Below are positions 11,656 through 22,754 of a DNA stretch of 64,000 nucleotides, one piece after another; the first letter of the stretch is position 1, and each line of letters begins with the position of its first letter. The notes beneath the pieces were generated by a model. It saw nothing but the letters and a program-made list of their open reading frames with translations. It was not told the DNA's origin and did not search any database. Position numbers and translations under genes: made by a program. Source of the DNA: Camellia lanceoleosa (lineage: Eukaryota > Streptophyta > Magnoliopsida > Ericales > Theaceae). The stretch is from contig CM045761.1 of assembly GCA_025200525.1 (NCBI GenBank), positions 139,688,223 to 139,752,222 on the forward strand, in the 5' to 3' direction.

Positions 11656-12581
11656 TCTCACTAGCAATTCTTTTAATTACATGTTGTTATGATTTGAATC
11701 ATTATGCATATATTAATGTTGCTTTACGAATGGAATAAGAGAATATATGCTTAAATTTTTTTTAGGGGGCTTTATCTTGGACTTTTGAACTGAGAATTTT
11801 GGCTCAAAACTTAAGAAAATTGTGGGCAATGAATTTGGACTGGTAGTCTCATGTATGATATATTGTAACTGTTAAAAAATCCGAAGACTGTTGCCCTCTT
11901 TATGTCTTGCTGAATAAGCTCTTGGGTGGTAAATTCCCAATTCATTGTAATCATGTTTTCCATTATGGAAGGTATCATGAGGGTAAGGGCAGTTCATTGA
12001 TATCCTTGTTGTGGAATAACACAATAGTTCAAGAGGTTGGAACACAGAAGTTGGTATGTGTAATTAATTGAACTTGTAGTAACATGTTTGCATAGTCTTG
12101 TCATAATAAACCGACTGCCTAAAGCCAATAGTGGTGATAAGTAGTTGGTGTCTAGAATGCAACTTGTGATTATTTGATAATAGAGTTGAAAAAATTTGTG
12201 CAAGTAGTTGGTTTGAAGAATGGGTAGGAGGAACGACTAGAAGCTTAAATGTATAGGACTAGTTGATGTGCCTGGTTTTCTATCAGAGGGATTAGATTTA
12301 TACATAGGTCATGCTTGTATTATTAGTCATAAAAAATATTACCTTTAACTGGACTGCTGAGGTTTGGGAAATTCTTCCCCATTGTTTATAAATGGAAATA
12401 GCTATAAATGGCATGATGGATGGTGGAAGCAAAATATGGCTGGACATATTATCAGGAAAGCTGAATCTGAAACCCTATAATTGCTTGGATTGAAACCAAT
12501 CTGCCAATTATGGACTTGAATTCCCTGGAAAATTGAGTCTATTTGTGCAACCTTGGGTTGTGAATTTGTTAGTTTCTAAGG
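11656..12581. other. Intron-like or 3' flank of the SMPD4-like fragment
   Basis: Follows a splice-donor-like AAG|GTTTGT. It has moderate GC and no recognisable exon. I cannot say whether it is original intron or unrelated DNA. Confidence 0.35.
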
Positions 12582-12582
12582 C

Positions 12583-13052
12583 TGTATTTGGTTGGAGGAT
12601 TTGGGGAGGGATTTTGAAAGTGAAAGGGAAAATGTATTTAATTTAATTTTTATTTTTATATTTATTTGGAAAATAAAAATATGTTGAAATAGAATTACAA
12701 AAAATTTATTTAAAAGATTAAATATAAATATGTTGTGATTGGATTAAGAAGAAAATATATAAATTAAATATGTAGAGTATTGCTTTTTTTCTTTAATATT
12801 CTTTTTGAATTGTTCATACACATTGTATATAGTATATAAAATTTAAATTAAATATAAATGTTTTGCAATAAATAATTTCATGTTAAATAGAAAATTGTAT
12901 ATAAATTAATATTAAGACATCAATAAGATAGACAAAAAATAAAAAAATATAAAAGAAATTTAATTTGATCTGTGCGATACATATAATTAAACAAATTCTA
13001 TTTTATTTATTTACTAGTGTATGCCCGTGCCTAAAGATTTTATTTACTAGTG
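12583..13052. repeat. Tourist-like MITE end followed by AT-rich dispersed repeat
   Basis: GGCTGTATTTGGTTGGAGGATTT at about 12583 matches the terminal repeat of the MITE in WAK pseudogene 3 (60443), but no second end is seen. From about 12636 the sequence is a continuous copy of the repeat split between 7250-7400 and 9870-10110. TTATTTACTAGTGTATG and TTATTTACTAGTGTGTG recur at about 13008 and 13039. Confidence 0.5.
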
Positions 13053-13350
13053 TGTGGTGGATATAACTTTGGGATTAATCTTCTGCAGTCCAATCACTTA
13101 TGTAGTATATGAAAAATTTATTCACAAAATAATTTTGGAGAAAAATTGTTTCTTTCTTATAGCTTCACCATTGTTCTTACCTAGGTTATCAGTCCTCCTT
13201 ATTCTAATTGAGGAGGTTGGTCTCATTCGAATTTCGGTTGAAATTCAAAAAGAATATAATCTTAGTGATTGCAATATTAACCAACCATCTCTCATGTCAA
13301 CTATTGATAGGTAATGTTTAAAAGGAAAAGGCATGGAAAGAAAAATTGTG
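13053..13350. other. Unassigned sequence
   Basis: An 86-codon plus-strand frame (13054-13314) is the only sizeable one and matches no family I recognise. I see nothing else definite. Confidence 0.3.
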
Positions 13351-13356
13351 CACTGC

Positions 13357-13577
13357 TGTAGGAAATTAATGTATTGATATTATTGATTGATATCAATATA
13401 CACATTTATGAAGACCATATTACACTCCTTATATAGGAGAGAACAAGAGCTACTATTTGTGCCACTAAGAGCCACTATCACCACTAAGAGCCACTATCTA
13501 TATCCTTACATATTATATACATCCACTACATCCACTATCTAGATCACTAACAATACATTACATATAATATACTAACA
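13357..13577 (-). mobile_element. Small solo LTR (221 bp)
   Basis: Begins TGTAGGAAATTAATG and ends ATATACTAACA, so it has TG..CA ends. It is flanked by a perfect 5-bp duplication ACTGC (13352-13356 and 13578-13582). Read on the minus strand it runs TGTTAG...CCTACA and has a TATAAGGAG promoter-like motif followed by a run of ATATCAAT, which suggests minus orientation. No internal domain remains. Confidence 0.75.
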
Positions 13578-13582
13578 ACTGC

Positions 13583-14223
13583 CACTCGCTCCCATTGTGC
13601 AAAATTAAAAAGTGTATCAAAGCCCGAAGTCTAGCAAGAAAAATGTATCAATTAGTTAAATAAATCGTATGATTAGCAAACTCATGAACATATTACTCTT
13701 AAGTGATTGCAATATTAGTTAGTTACAACACTCATTTCACTTTTCGAAGCATAAGTCACAGACTCTTCATATTACACTTCTCTCTTGCCAAAGCTTAGTT
13801 AATAAACCAATTACAGAGAAAGAGAAAAATAGAAAGTAAAAGAAATAGAAACTAAACCTTAATCAACAAAACCACCTCTCTTTGGGCAATCAACTAACCC
13901 TCCAATCAAGCATGTATGTCTATGGATTACATTGATCTCAAAACATCAAGCACTATTTATAATAATTGCAAAAATCATCAAGCACTAATTGAAAGTTCTA
14001 AACACATTATTAGATTTTAGCTCGTAAACACATCATCATGCACTAATGTTTATAAATGCCTCACTCCATCATCAAGCACTAATGATTTTGCAAATATATT
14101 TAATTTCTAACATTGAGCATGTCAGTCTTTTAGAGACATGGAATTCAGCACTTAGATAACTTTTCAAGAAGCAATTTGTCTCACTCCATTTTATTCATTT
14201 ATCTGCACTTTTTGCATCCCTCG
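13583..14223. other. Intergenic DNA
   Basis: AT-rich. Several short phrases recur (CATCAAGCACTAAT at about 13975, 14036 and 14071). No gene seen. Confidence 0.4.
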
Positions 14224-14363
14224 ATCTCTACTCCCCCTCATCCCACACCCACACGCGCTCTTTGTTTTTTAATCTATGTAGCAAATTCACCCTATCTCTA
14301 CTCCTCCTCATCCCACACCCACACACCCTTTATGTTTTTTAATCTGCGTAGCAAATGTTTTAT
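14224..14363. repeat. 70-bp tandem duplication
   Basis: Units starting ATCTCTACTCC, containing CTCATCCCACACCCACAC and ending in GTAGCAAAT, are repeated with a period of 70 bp. The 3' end of the second unit is also the start of the 238-bp duplication that follows. Confidence 0.75.
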
Positions 14364-14822
14364 GCTCCCAGACACATGTGGCCTCCACTTGGGAAACTAT
14401 TATATATGAAAAAAATGTTTAACAGAGACACATCCATATAGAGGGAAAAAGAGAAATTTACTAACCAAGAAAAAGGCTCTTCTTTGATAACCTTCATGGA
14501 TATCTTTGGTACCACAATGCAAATGTAAGGAGCGTCCATTTCAAAAATCTTCAAACCACAATCTCAAAAGAAAGATTTCATTAACGTAGCAAATGTTTTA
14601 TGCTCCCAGACACGTGGCCTCCACTTGGGAAACTACTATATATGAAAAAAATGTTTAACAGAGACACATCCATATAGAGGGAAAAAGAGAAATTTACTGA
14701 CCAAGAAAAAGGCTCTTCTTTGATAACCTTCATGGATATCTTTGGTACCACAATGCAAATGCAAGGAGCGTCCATTTCAAAAATCTTCAAACCACAATCT
14801 CAAAAGAAAGATTTCATTAATT
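14347..14822. repeat. 238-bp near-identical tandem duplication
   Basis: Copies begin CGTAGCAAATGTTTTATGCT at 14347 and 14585. They differ mainly by two bases (GACACATGTGGCC versus GACACGTGGCC) and a few substitutions. Each copy carries the same ~60-codon minus-strand frame (MKIFEMDAP...), which matches nothing I know. The similarity implies a recent duplication. Confidence 0.85.
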
Positions 14823-15539
14823 CACAACTAAGATCCAATTGAGAGCATTCAAACTATTTAGAAGTAATGCAAACAAAAAACAAAAAACAGCTAATTTTTT
14901 TGGTCTTTCCCAAAAACAATAAATAATAATAAAAATAATTAGCAAAAAGAACATCGTCCAAAAAATAGATAAATTCATAAACTCAACCCTGTCAAGCAAA
15001 GGGGAACTTTCTGCTCACCCCAGTCAAAAGTTTGGCAAAGGGGAACTTTTTCCTCAATCAAAAGTTTGATCATTCGATTAATCTCCTTTTACCTTCCATT
15101 CCTTGTGAATTAATAAACACATCAAACAAATCAAATAGAGGAACAATTTATCAAGCATTTGGTGAACATATGAAAATGGTTTTTCGATCAAACAATTTAT
15201 TAAGCATTTGGTGAACATTGTAGTAGCAGAAATTTTGTAGTGGTAAAACTAATTATTTTGAACTTCAATTATTGCAAAATTATATCCAAATCCTTAGAAT
15301 GGAATGAATAACAATAAATTTAATTAAAATAACAGGAAATAGGTTGTAATTTATTCGAAATGACATGAAGAAGTTGGTCTTTGAACTATGGAAATCGAGT
15401 AAAAGATTAATTCATCAACTTACAACATGAATGTACAAAAAAATAAAAAATAGAAGGAAAAAGAAAGGGATGGAATCTGGATTACCTCTATTGATGGAGC
15501 CTTTAGAACTATTCTTCTCACCAAATTCCGATGCCTCCG
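14823..15539. other. Intergenic DNA
   Basis: AT-rich and without recognisable genes. A short direct repeat (GGCAAAGGGGAACTTT / AGCAAAGGGGAACTTT) occurs at about 14995 and 15034. Confidence 0.4.
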
Positions 15540-18069
15540 TCACATTTACAAAGCATTACAATAAAAACATCAGCCATACATGAATTGATAATTTCTCTAC
15601 AACACTCCAACTCAACAAAAAATTGTGCATTGATTTTAGGAGAAAAGATCTTTTACTCGATTTCGAAAGGAAGAAAACCATAACAATAAAAGGCGGGTGT
15701 GTCCAACACAGATAAAGGAGGTGAAGGGTTTGAAGGGTTTGCAGAATTCGAAAGGAAGATTAATCTTAATTTTATGTAGATTTCAACAAAATAAATAAAT
15801 AAATAAATCCTTAAATAAAACTAACAAGACTCTACTGACTTATGGATATAATGTTAAGGGCAACACAGAGATATCACAAGGAGAAAACAGTGATATCAAA
15901 AGGAGAAACCAGGAATTGAAGTCATACATACAAAGAAAAATAACAAAAGGATTAGTTGAAAGCTACATATAAAAATCTTAGAAACACAAACCCGGAAACA
16001 AAACAAAACAGAACACAAGCCAGAAACACAAAAAAAATGAAAAACTCAAAAACACAAAAAAAATGAAAATCCCAGAAACAGAAACAGACAAAAAAAATAA
16101 AAAATAAAAAATGACAAATGACAAAAACCCACGAACACAAATCAATTTAAGGTTAGAAACAAAACACAAACCAAAAATCTTAGAAACACATCAATTTAAG
16201 GTTTAGAAAAACAAATCTTAGAAACACTAACACAAATACAAATCCAAACCCATCAATTTCATGAACACAAACCCAAACACATACCTGAATAAAAAAATCA
16301 AAATGAGGTAAAATGATGCAACCTTTTGATACTTGATGATCGGAGTGAACCGAGCTGCCGAACAATGGCAACCGAGCTGCCCAAGATATACTTGACCTAT
16401 TTTAGTGAGATAGATTTTAACCATTTTTGGTACCCAAAATAATTTTAAAGATCTCATGCTCAACACTAATTTAGCAAAAAGATTTACTCATCTTCCTTCT
16501 AGTAAGTAAAAAGGGCAGCACATTCAAATCCCTCTCCAAATGCTCTTCACAGTCATGCCTCACTCTACATTTGCCTCTGTTGCATATTTGCCTCTGTTTT
16601 CACAGTTTTGTCTCCTTTCTTTCTTCCATTTCTAAATAAAAAAAGAACAACAACAACAAAAAAAAAAGAAAAAAAGAAAAAGGTCTATGTCATCATTGTT
16701 GTGTAATTGACTCACATATATCAATTTCAAATGCAATGGTGTAGCAAAACTCAACCTTCCAACTTATACCAATGAGTACCTCATTACACCCCAATCTCAC
16801 ATATGATGTGCCGCAATTCATCCTGGAGAGAACAAACCACCAAACAATAATTAGAGCTATAAAGAAGCATTATTGACCCCAAAAAAGTTCAAATTCAATC
16901 AACTCTGAAACAGAGATCCGAAGGTTGTTTCTTTGCCAATCTACCCATCTCTAGTATGTGCTGCTATTGCCACCACCATAAAAAAGCCACCATTTGTCGT
17001 CGACTGCCTTTTTGGTTCATCAATGATCTCATGGGCTTTGTCGCCGATGTCAGCCATCTCTCCGACAACGTACTGTTTGTAAAACTTTCCATTATAACAA
17101 CAAAATAATTGTTATAATATAATTGACTACTAAAAAAAGAACAACTATATTTCACTTTTGGAATTTTCAGATTGTATAACACATACAGAGTTTTGATAAT
17201 ATATCCAAATCAAAAATTGAAATTTTGTACATGAAAAAGATTTAAAAACTTTTAAACTCAAGTTCTGAAAATTCCAAAAGTGGAGAAGCGAGGAGGTTGT
17301 TGGTAGAGATGTTAGGGTTTTGAAATTAAAGAGAAGAGACAGATAGAGATAAAGTAGAACTAAACTAACCTTCTTCAAAATCTAACTTCAAGAGTGAGAA
17401 CGAAGCCCTTATGGCGATTGGAGATGGGTGGTGTGCCTAGAATTAGCTGGAGGAGAAAATTACAGCAATCGGGAATGGGTGGTGCGGTGCGGTGGTGAAA
17501 TGGGAGAGGGGGCTTGCAGAGGCCGGAGTCGGGAAGGATGTAGGTGAGCTGCGGTGGGAGAGAGGTTAACAGGGAGAAAAAGTAGATCTAAGATGAAGGA
17601 AGAAACTAAAGAGAGGACGTCTCGTGCTAGAGGTGAGAGAGATTAGAAGTGGGATAGTGAGAGGAGCAGTGGGCGGGAATTTGTCTAGGTGAAACAAATC
17701 CGAATCATTGAATCTTCCACCATGTTTCTCAGCCATTGATAGCAAATGACACGTAGGACAAATTTGCCACATTAGACAAAATTCAAAAACCCTCCTACCT
17801 TATTTTATTGATATTTTATTATTATATATATTCCTGGTGAAGGTGGTTGCATCTTAATTTCATTGTAAATTCCTTATTCTTGCCTCTCACTCGTGGGTAC
17901 TATTGCTCTTGCTTGCAGGCACAGTACCTAGTGTACGTGAGAGATACAATTTTCACTTGCATTATATGAATTTATAGTTACTTTTCCCATTTGCCATTTA
18001 TATATGAAATTCTTGTTATATATTATCTCAATAATTGTTTTTCAAAAACACAAACTTATCACACACATG
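15540..18069 (-). repeat. Segmental duplication, copy A
   Basis: About 2.5 kb shared with copy B (about 18070-22500 after removing the inserted solo LTR). Shared landmarks are GGTGTGTCCAACA, TTGAAGGGTTTGCAGAATTCG, the runs of AGAAACACAAA, CCGAGCTGCCCAAGATATA, and the exon-like blocks on the minus strand. Those blocks are a proline/serine-rich leader at about 17400-17720 ending at a possible donor (GAAG|GTTAGTTTAG) and a second block at about 16930-17070 encoding ADIGDKAHEIIDEPKRQST. Both copies look like pieces of one unidentified gene. A third, partial copy is at about 55088-55400. Confidence 0.7.
16925..17070 (-). pseudogene. Unidentified exon-like block, copy A
   Basis: On the minus strand one frame reads MADIGDKAHEIIDEPKRQST, then TNGGFFMVVAIAAHTRDG and a stop (TAG at the position where copy B has a TCG serine codon). 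The block is preceded by a pyrimidine-rich stretch and an AG acceptor-like site. I do not recognise the family. Conservation of the frame between copies, with the stop in only one, suggests it was once coding. Confidence 0.4.
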
Positions 18070-18672
18070 ACATGTACAAAGCATTAACAATAAAAATATT
18101 AGCCATACATGAATTGATAATTTCTCTACAATTTCTCTACAACACTCCAACTCAACAAAAAATTGGGTATTGATTTTAGGAGAAAATATCTTCCATACTT
18201 AAAACTAATTCCCTAGATAACATCAAAAATAAAAATAAATATATAGAAAACTATAACAATTAAAGGCAGGTGTGTCCAACATAGATGGAGCTGAAGGGCT
18301 TGAAGGGTTTGCAGAATTCGAAAGGAAGATTAATCTTGATTTTATATAGATTTCAACAACGAAAGAAAAAAAAAAATCTATAAATAAAACTAACAAAACT
18401 CTACTAACTTATGGATATAATGTTAAGGGCAATAAAGAGATATGAACAACTAACAAAACTCTACAAACAGTGATATCACAAGGAGAAAACTAGGAATTGA
18501 AGTCATACAAACAGAAAAAAATAACAGAAGGATTAGTTGAAAGCTACATATAAAAATTTTAGAAATACAAACCCAACAAAACAAAACAGAACACAAACCC
18601 AGAAAAAATAAATAAATAAATAAAAAAAAAAATGAAAAACCCAGAAACACAAATCAATTTAAGGTTAGAAAT

Positions 18673-20907
18673 TATAACGGCTTGGGTTAGACCTGACCTT
18701 TTTCAAGTTCTTGGATCCGGGATCCAATACTCATTATCGTTGTCTATATTCCTTCTTATCTTGTTATTTGGGTTTGGTTGTTTGGAATTGTTGGTTGTGT
18801 TGTGAATAGGTTGGGAGTTCGTTTTTCGAAGGAGTTTATGTTTGTTTTTCTTCAAATTTGCTCGAGCGGTATGTGCGTATATCAGATTGGGGAAAGGTCA
18901 CTTTGTCACTTTTTAATCTCTTTCTCTATCTAAAACACCCCCAAACCTAATTTCTTCACTCTCTCTCTCTCTCTCTATCGCTAGTTCTTGTCTAAACACC
19001 TCAAATACGCTCAAATCCGTTGATCTCGCCGCCCTAGTGCTTTGGAGTAAAGTGTAGAGCTCGTAAATGTTAATGTTTTAATCAATGAAACTTCCATTTT
19101 GGACTCCATCTAGATTTGGGTCTTGCTTTATTCTTCTTCTACCCTTGAGGTAGGACTTCTTCAACCTCCTTGTATGATTCTTAGCTTCGTTATGTGCTCC
19201 TTGTAAAGTATTGTGATTTTGGAGTTGGGGGTTTGATTTAGGGTTTGGTTTTTGAAATGTAAAAGAGGGGTTTTCAAATGGGTTCTTGAGAAGGGAATAA
19301 GTATATTGTTGAGTTGTGTTGAAATATTAGAAAACTCTCCTTTAAATGTGTTTTTGAAAGAAAAGATGTTTTATTGGAAATCATTAGTTTTTGACCTATG
19401 AATGAAAGGGGAAGATGTTGAGTTTTGAAAAGATAAAATGAATATATTTATTGATGATGAGAGTGGAGTTGGATATATATTATCACTTCCATTTTGAAAT
19501 TTATGAAATTATAATTGTTGATGGAAAATTAGCTTTTGTATAGAGATATCTGTTTTGAGTTATCGGTAGAGGATGATTTTGATTGTTATAGAAATTGCGC
19601 GATTAGATGCTGATCCTTCCGGTTAGTACCGGTAAAATAGCTTTAGTAGTGCTTATATAGCCGACTGGCATACATGTACCTAGAGATTCCTAGTGTTTTG
19701 TATCCACTGTCATGTTTTCTGATTTAAAAATGTATTGTTTTATGAGTTGATATATAACTATGGCATTGCATTGTTTTGAAAGAGAGTGAAATGTTTTGGT
19801 GATGACATGCATATGCATTTACCATTTAACTTTGTTAAGTTTTATACATTGTGTTCAAGTATCACTATTGGGCTTTAGCTCATCCTATGTGAAAGACAAC
19901 TTTCAAGTGCTGATGATATGCCTCTACTAAGAAAGTAGCTTGGGAGGACCTCAAAGCCGAGAGCTTCTTTTTGTTATTTTGCGTAAATATTTGTTGTACA
20001 AGCCTTGGGCTTTATCAAAGTTTTTAAAAGCGAATGCGTACCTCGAGGCGTTTTACCCTCATGAGGCAAGACGTAAGCCTCAGAGCGTTGAGGCGTAAGC
20101 ATTTCAAATTTCAAATTTTAATATTTAGTGAATAAATTAAATATTTTAAAATAATAAAAAATAAAAACAAAATTAAATATAAAACTATAAATACTTTTCG
20201 CTTTAATGCGTTGAACATTTTACTACATAGAAGAAAGTTTTTCTTCACTGAAAATGAAATTGATATTCTTAATTTCAGTGATTGAGCTTCTCACTTGACC
20301 ATTAACTGTATTTTTTCTTGATTGATCATTTACTTAATTTTTCTTATAAAATATAGTTGCAAAAAGGGATTCGTTTTATTTTTTTTATGTTTAAACAATC
20401 CAATAGACTAAGTTTAACAAAAGCCCAAGGTAACCTTTGCATGTGCATACTCCTCACATGTTTATACGCAAAAAGTGTACAAAGCACACCTAAGGCGCAT
20501 GTCTCAAACTATGATGCGCAAGCCTTTGGGGAGTAATGGTTAAAAATCAAAGCCTTGATACGTTTTACCTTAGCCTCAAGGCGAGGCGAGCATCGAGGCG
20601 AGCCTCAGGAAAGCCTTTTAAAACTCCGGGCTTTATATGTATATAGTTTAACTCATTTTGTTGTTCCTAAGTATCGACTTGGAAAGATGTAGCTGTTAAG
20701 ACATTAACTTATTTGTACTTTCTTTTGTTTCATGTGATTACTACATGTCATATGTTATAAATTCAGAATCTAGAATATATGAATATAGATATGCATATGT
20801 CATCTTTTGTACGGTAAAAGAGAATCAATAAAAGGTTAATATTATGTAAATTTTTATTTTTCCATTGAATATCATGAGGTAGGTAGTTATTATTTTGGGG
20901 CATTACA
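18673..20907. mobile_element. Solo LTR, TA...CA-ended family (copy 2) with nested hAT
   Basis: Begins TATAACGGCTTGGGTTAGAC and ends TTTTGGGGCATTACA. A perfect 5-bp duplication GAAAT flanks it (18668-18672 and 20908-20912). It splits segmental duplication copy B, so it inserted after that duplication. Motif order matches the solo LTRs at 7502 and 46291: CT-rich run, GAGGTAGGRMTT, GGTAGAGGAT, and GGCTT followed by the distal TTGTAACCAAG-like region. CTCGAGCG is nearly absent here, with one copy at about 18860. A 613-bp hAT-like element lies inside at 20016-20628. Confidence 0.8.
20016..20628. mobile_element. hAT-like non-autonomous element with GCGAGGCG subterminal repeats (613 bp)
   Basis: Flanked by a perfect 8-bp duplication GGCTTTAT (20008-20015 and 20629-20636) inside the solo LTR. 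The ends are inverted: CAAAGTTTTTAAAAGCG on the left, and CGGAGTTTTAAAAGGC as the reverse complement of the right end. GC-rich segments with GAGGCG/CGCCTC motifs adjoin both ends and the middle is AT-rich. No coding potential. The same subterminal motif dominates the larger element at 22755-24060. Confidence 0.8.
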
Positions 20908-21649
20908 GAAATAGAACACAAACAAAAAGTCTTAGAAACACATCTCAATTTAAGGTTTAGAAAGACAAATCTTACAAACACAGATGCAAATCCAAACCCA
21001 TCAGTTTCTTGAATACAAACCCAAACACATACCTAAATAAAAAATCAAAATGAGGTAAAATGATGAAACCTTTTGATACTTGATGATCAGAGTGAATTGA
21101 GCTGCCAGAGTGAACAATGGCAACCGAGCTGCCCAAGATATATTTGACTTATTTCAGTGAGATAGATTTTAACCATTTTTGGTACCCAAAATAATTTGAA
21201 AGATCTCATGCTCAGCACTAATTTAGCAAAAAGATTTACTCATCTTCCTTCTAGAAAGTAAAAAGGGCAGCACATTCAAATTCCTCTCCAAATGCTCTTC
21301 ACAGTCATGCCTCACTCTACATTTGCCTCTGTTGCATATTTGCCTCTGTTTTCACAGTCTTGTCTCCTTTCTTTCTTCCATTTCTAAATAAATAAATAAT
21401 AAAAAAAAAAAGGTCTATGCCATCATTGTTGTGTAATTGAATAACATATATCAATTTCAAATGCAATGGTGTAGCAAAACTCAACCTTCCAACTTATACC
21501 AATGAGTACCTCATTACACCCCAATCTCACATATGATGTGCGCAATTCATCCTGGAGAGAACAAACCACCAAACAATAATTAGAGCTATAAAGAAGCATT
21601 ATTGACCCCAAAAAAGTTCAAATTCAATCAACTCTAAAACAGAGATCCA

Positions 21650-21800
21650 AAGGTAGTTTCTTTGCCAATCGACCCATCTCTAGTATGTGCTGCTATTGCC
21701 ACCACCATAAAAAAGCCACCGTTTGTCGTCGACTGCCTCTTTGGTTCATCAATGATCTCATGGGCTTTGTCGCCGATGTCAGCTATCTCTCCGACAACAT
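21650..21800 (-). pseudogene. Unidentified exon-like block, copy B
   Basis: The minus-strand frame reads VVGEIADIGDKAHEIIDEPK, continuing through TTNGGFFMVVAIAAHTRDGS without a stop until after KETTFGSLF. It corresponds to copy A at 16925-17070 with two or three amino-acid changes. The family is unknown to me. Confidence 0.4.
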
Positions 21801-22500
21801 ACTGTTTGTAAAACTTTCCATTATAACAACAAAATGATTGTTATAATATAATTGACTACTAAAAAAAGAACAATTATATTTCACTTTTGGAATTTTCAGA
21901 TTGTATAACACATACAGAGTTTTGATAATATATCCAAATCAAAAATTGAAATTTTGTGCATGAAAAGATTCAAAAACTTTAGGACTCAAATTCTGAAAAT
22001 TCCAAAAGTGGAGAAGAGAGCGGTTGTTGGTAGAGATGTTAGGGTTTTGAAATTAAAGAGAAGAGACAGATAGAGATAAAGTAGAACTAAACTAACCTTC
22101 TTCAAAATCTAACTTCAAGAGTGAGAACGAAGCCCTTATGGCAATCGGAGATGGGTGGTGTGCCTAGAATCAGCCGGAGGAGAAAATTACGGCGATCGGA
22201 GATGGGTGGTGTGGTGGTGAAATGGGAGAGAGGGCTTGCAGCAGTCGGGGTTGGGAAGGACGTAGGTGAGTTGCGGTGGGAGAGAGGTGAAGAGGGAGGA
22301 AAAGTAGATCTGAGAGGAAGGAAGAAACTAAAGAGAGGAGGCATGGTGCCAAAGGTGAGAGAGATTAGGAGTGGGATGGTGAGAGGAGGAGCAGTGGGAG
22401 ATACAATTTTCGCTTGCATTATATGAATTTATAATTACTTATATGAAGTTCTCCTTATATATTATGAAGTATCTCAATAATTGTTTTTTAGAAACACAAA

Positions 22501-22746
22501 CTGATCACACAACATGACATTGAATGAATATGGATGGACAATAATTTCATAAGTGAATCCCACTAACAAATTCTGTTAAAAAAAATATATATATTTCTTG
22601 TATTTTGATAAGTCTAGAAATACAAAACTCAAAACATGACACAAAATGATATGAACAGACAAGATTAATGAAAAGTGAGGGAGTCACTAACAAACTTTTA
22701 CATAAGTATGTTCAAGAAATTTAAAAGAATTAATCACCTGTATGCA
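22501..22746. other. 3' flank of WAK pseudogene 1
   Basis: Closely similar to 55890-56130, the equivalent flank of WAK pseudogene 3 (shared CATGACATTGAAT, TATGGATGGACAA, AAGATTAATGAA and GAGTCACTAACAAA). It shows that the duplication unit extended past the 3' end of the gene. Confidence 0.6.
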
Positions 22747-22754
22747 AGTGTAAC

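Larger units (their letters stand above)
18070..22500 (-). repeat. Segmental duplication, copy B (interrupted)
   Basis: Homologous to copy A and broken cleanly at 18672/20908 by a 2235-bp solo LTR. After removing it, AGAAAT joins AGAACACAAAC and the match to copy A continues. Copy B contains the leader at about 22110-22426, with frame MPPLFSFFLPLRST on minus, and the second exon-like block at about 21650-21800, without the stop seen in copy A. Its distal end (TACAATTTTCGCTTGCATTATATG, about 22402) is shared with the 3' flank of WAK pseudogene 3 at about 55787. Confidence 0.7.

Noticed and set aside
5838..13050. A single large Helitron spanning the solo LTR and the SMPD4-like fragment
   Set aside because: Only short CCCGTGC motifs support it. 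I could not find a convincing 3' hairpin with CTRR or a 5' TC end in the right arrangement.
15952..16371. Hydrophobic small proteins on the minus strand
   Set aside because: Reverse reading of AGAAACACAAA-type low-complexity DNA in the segmental duplication.
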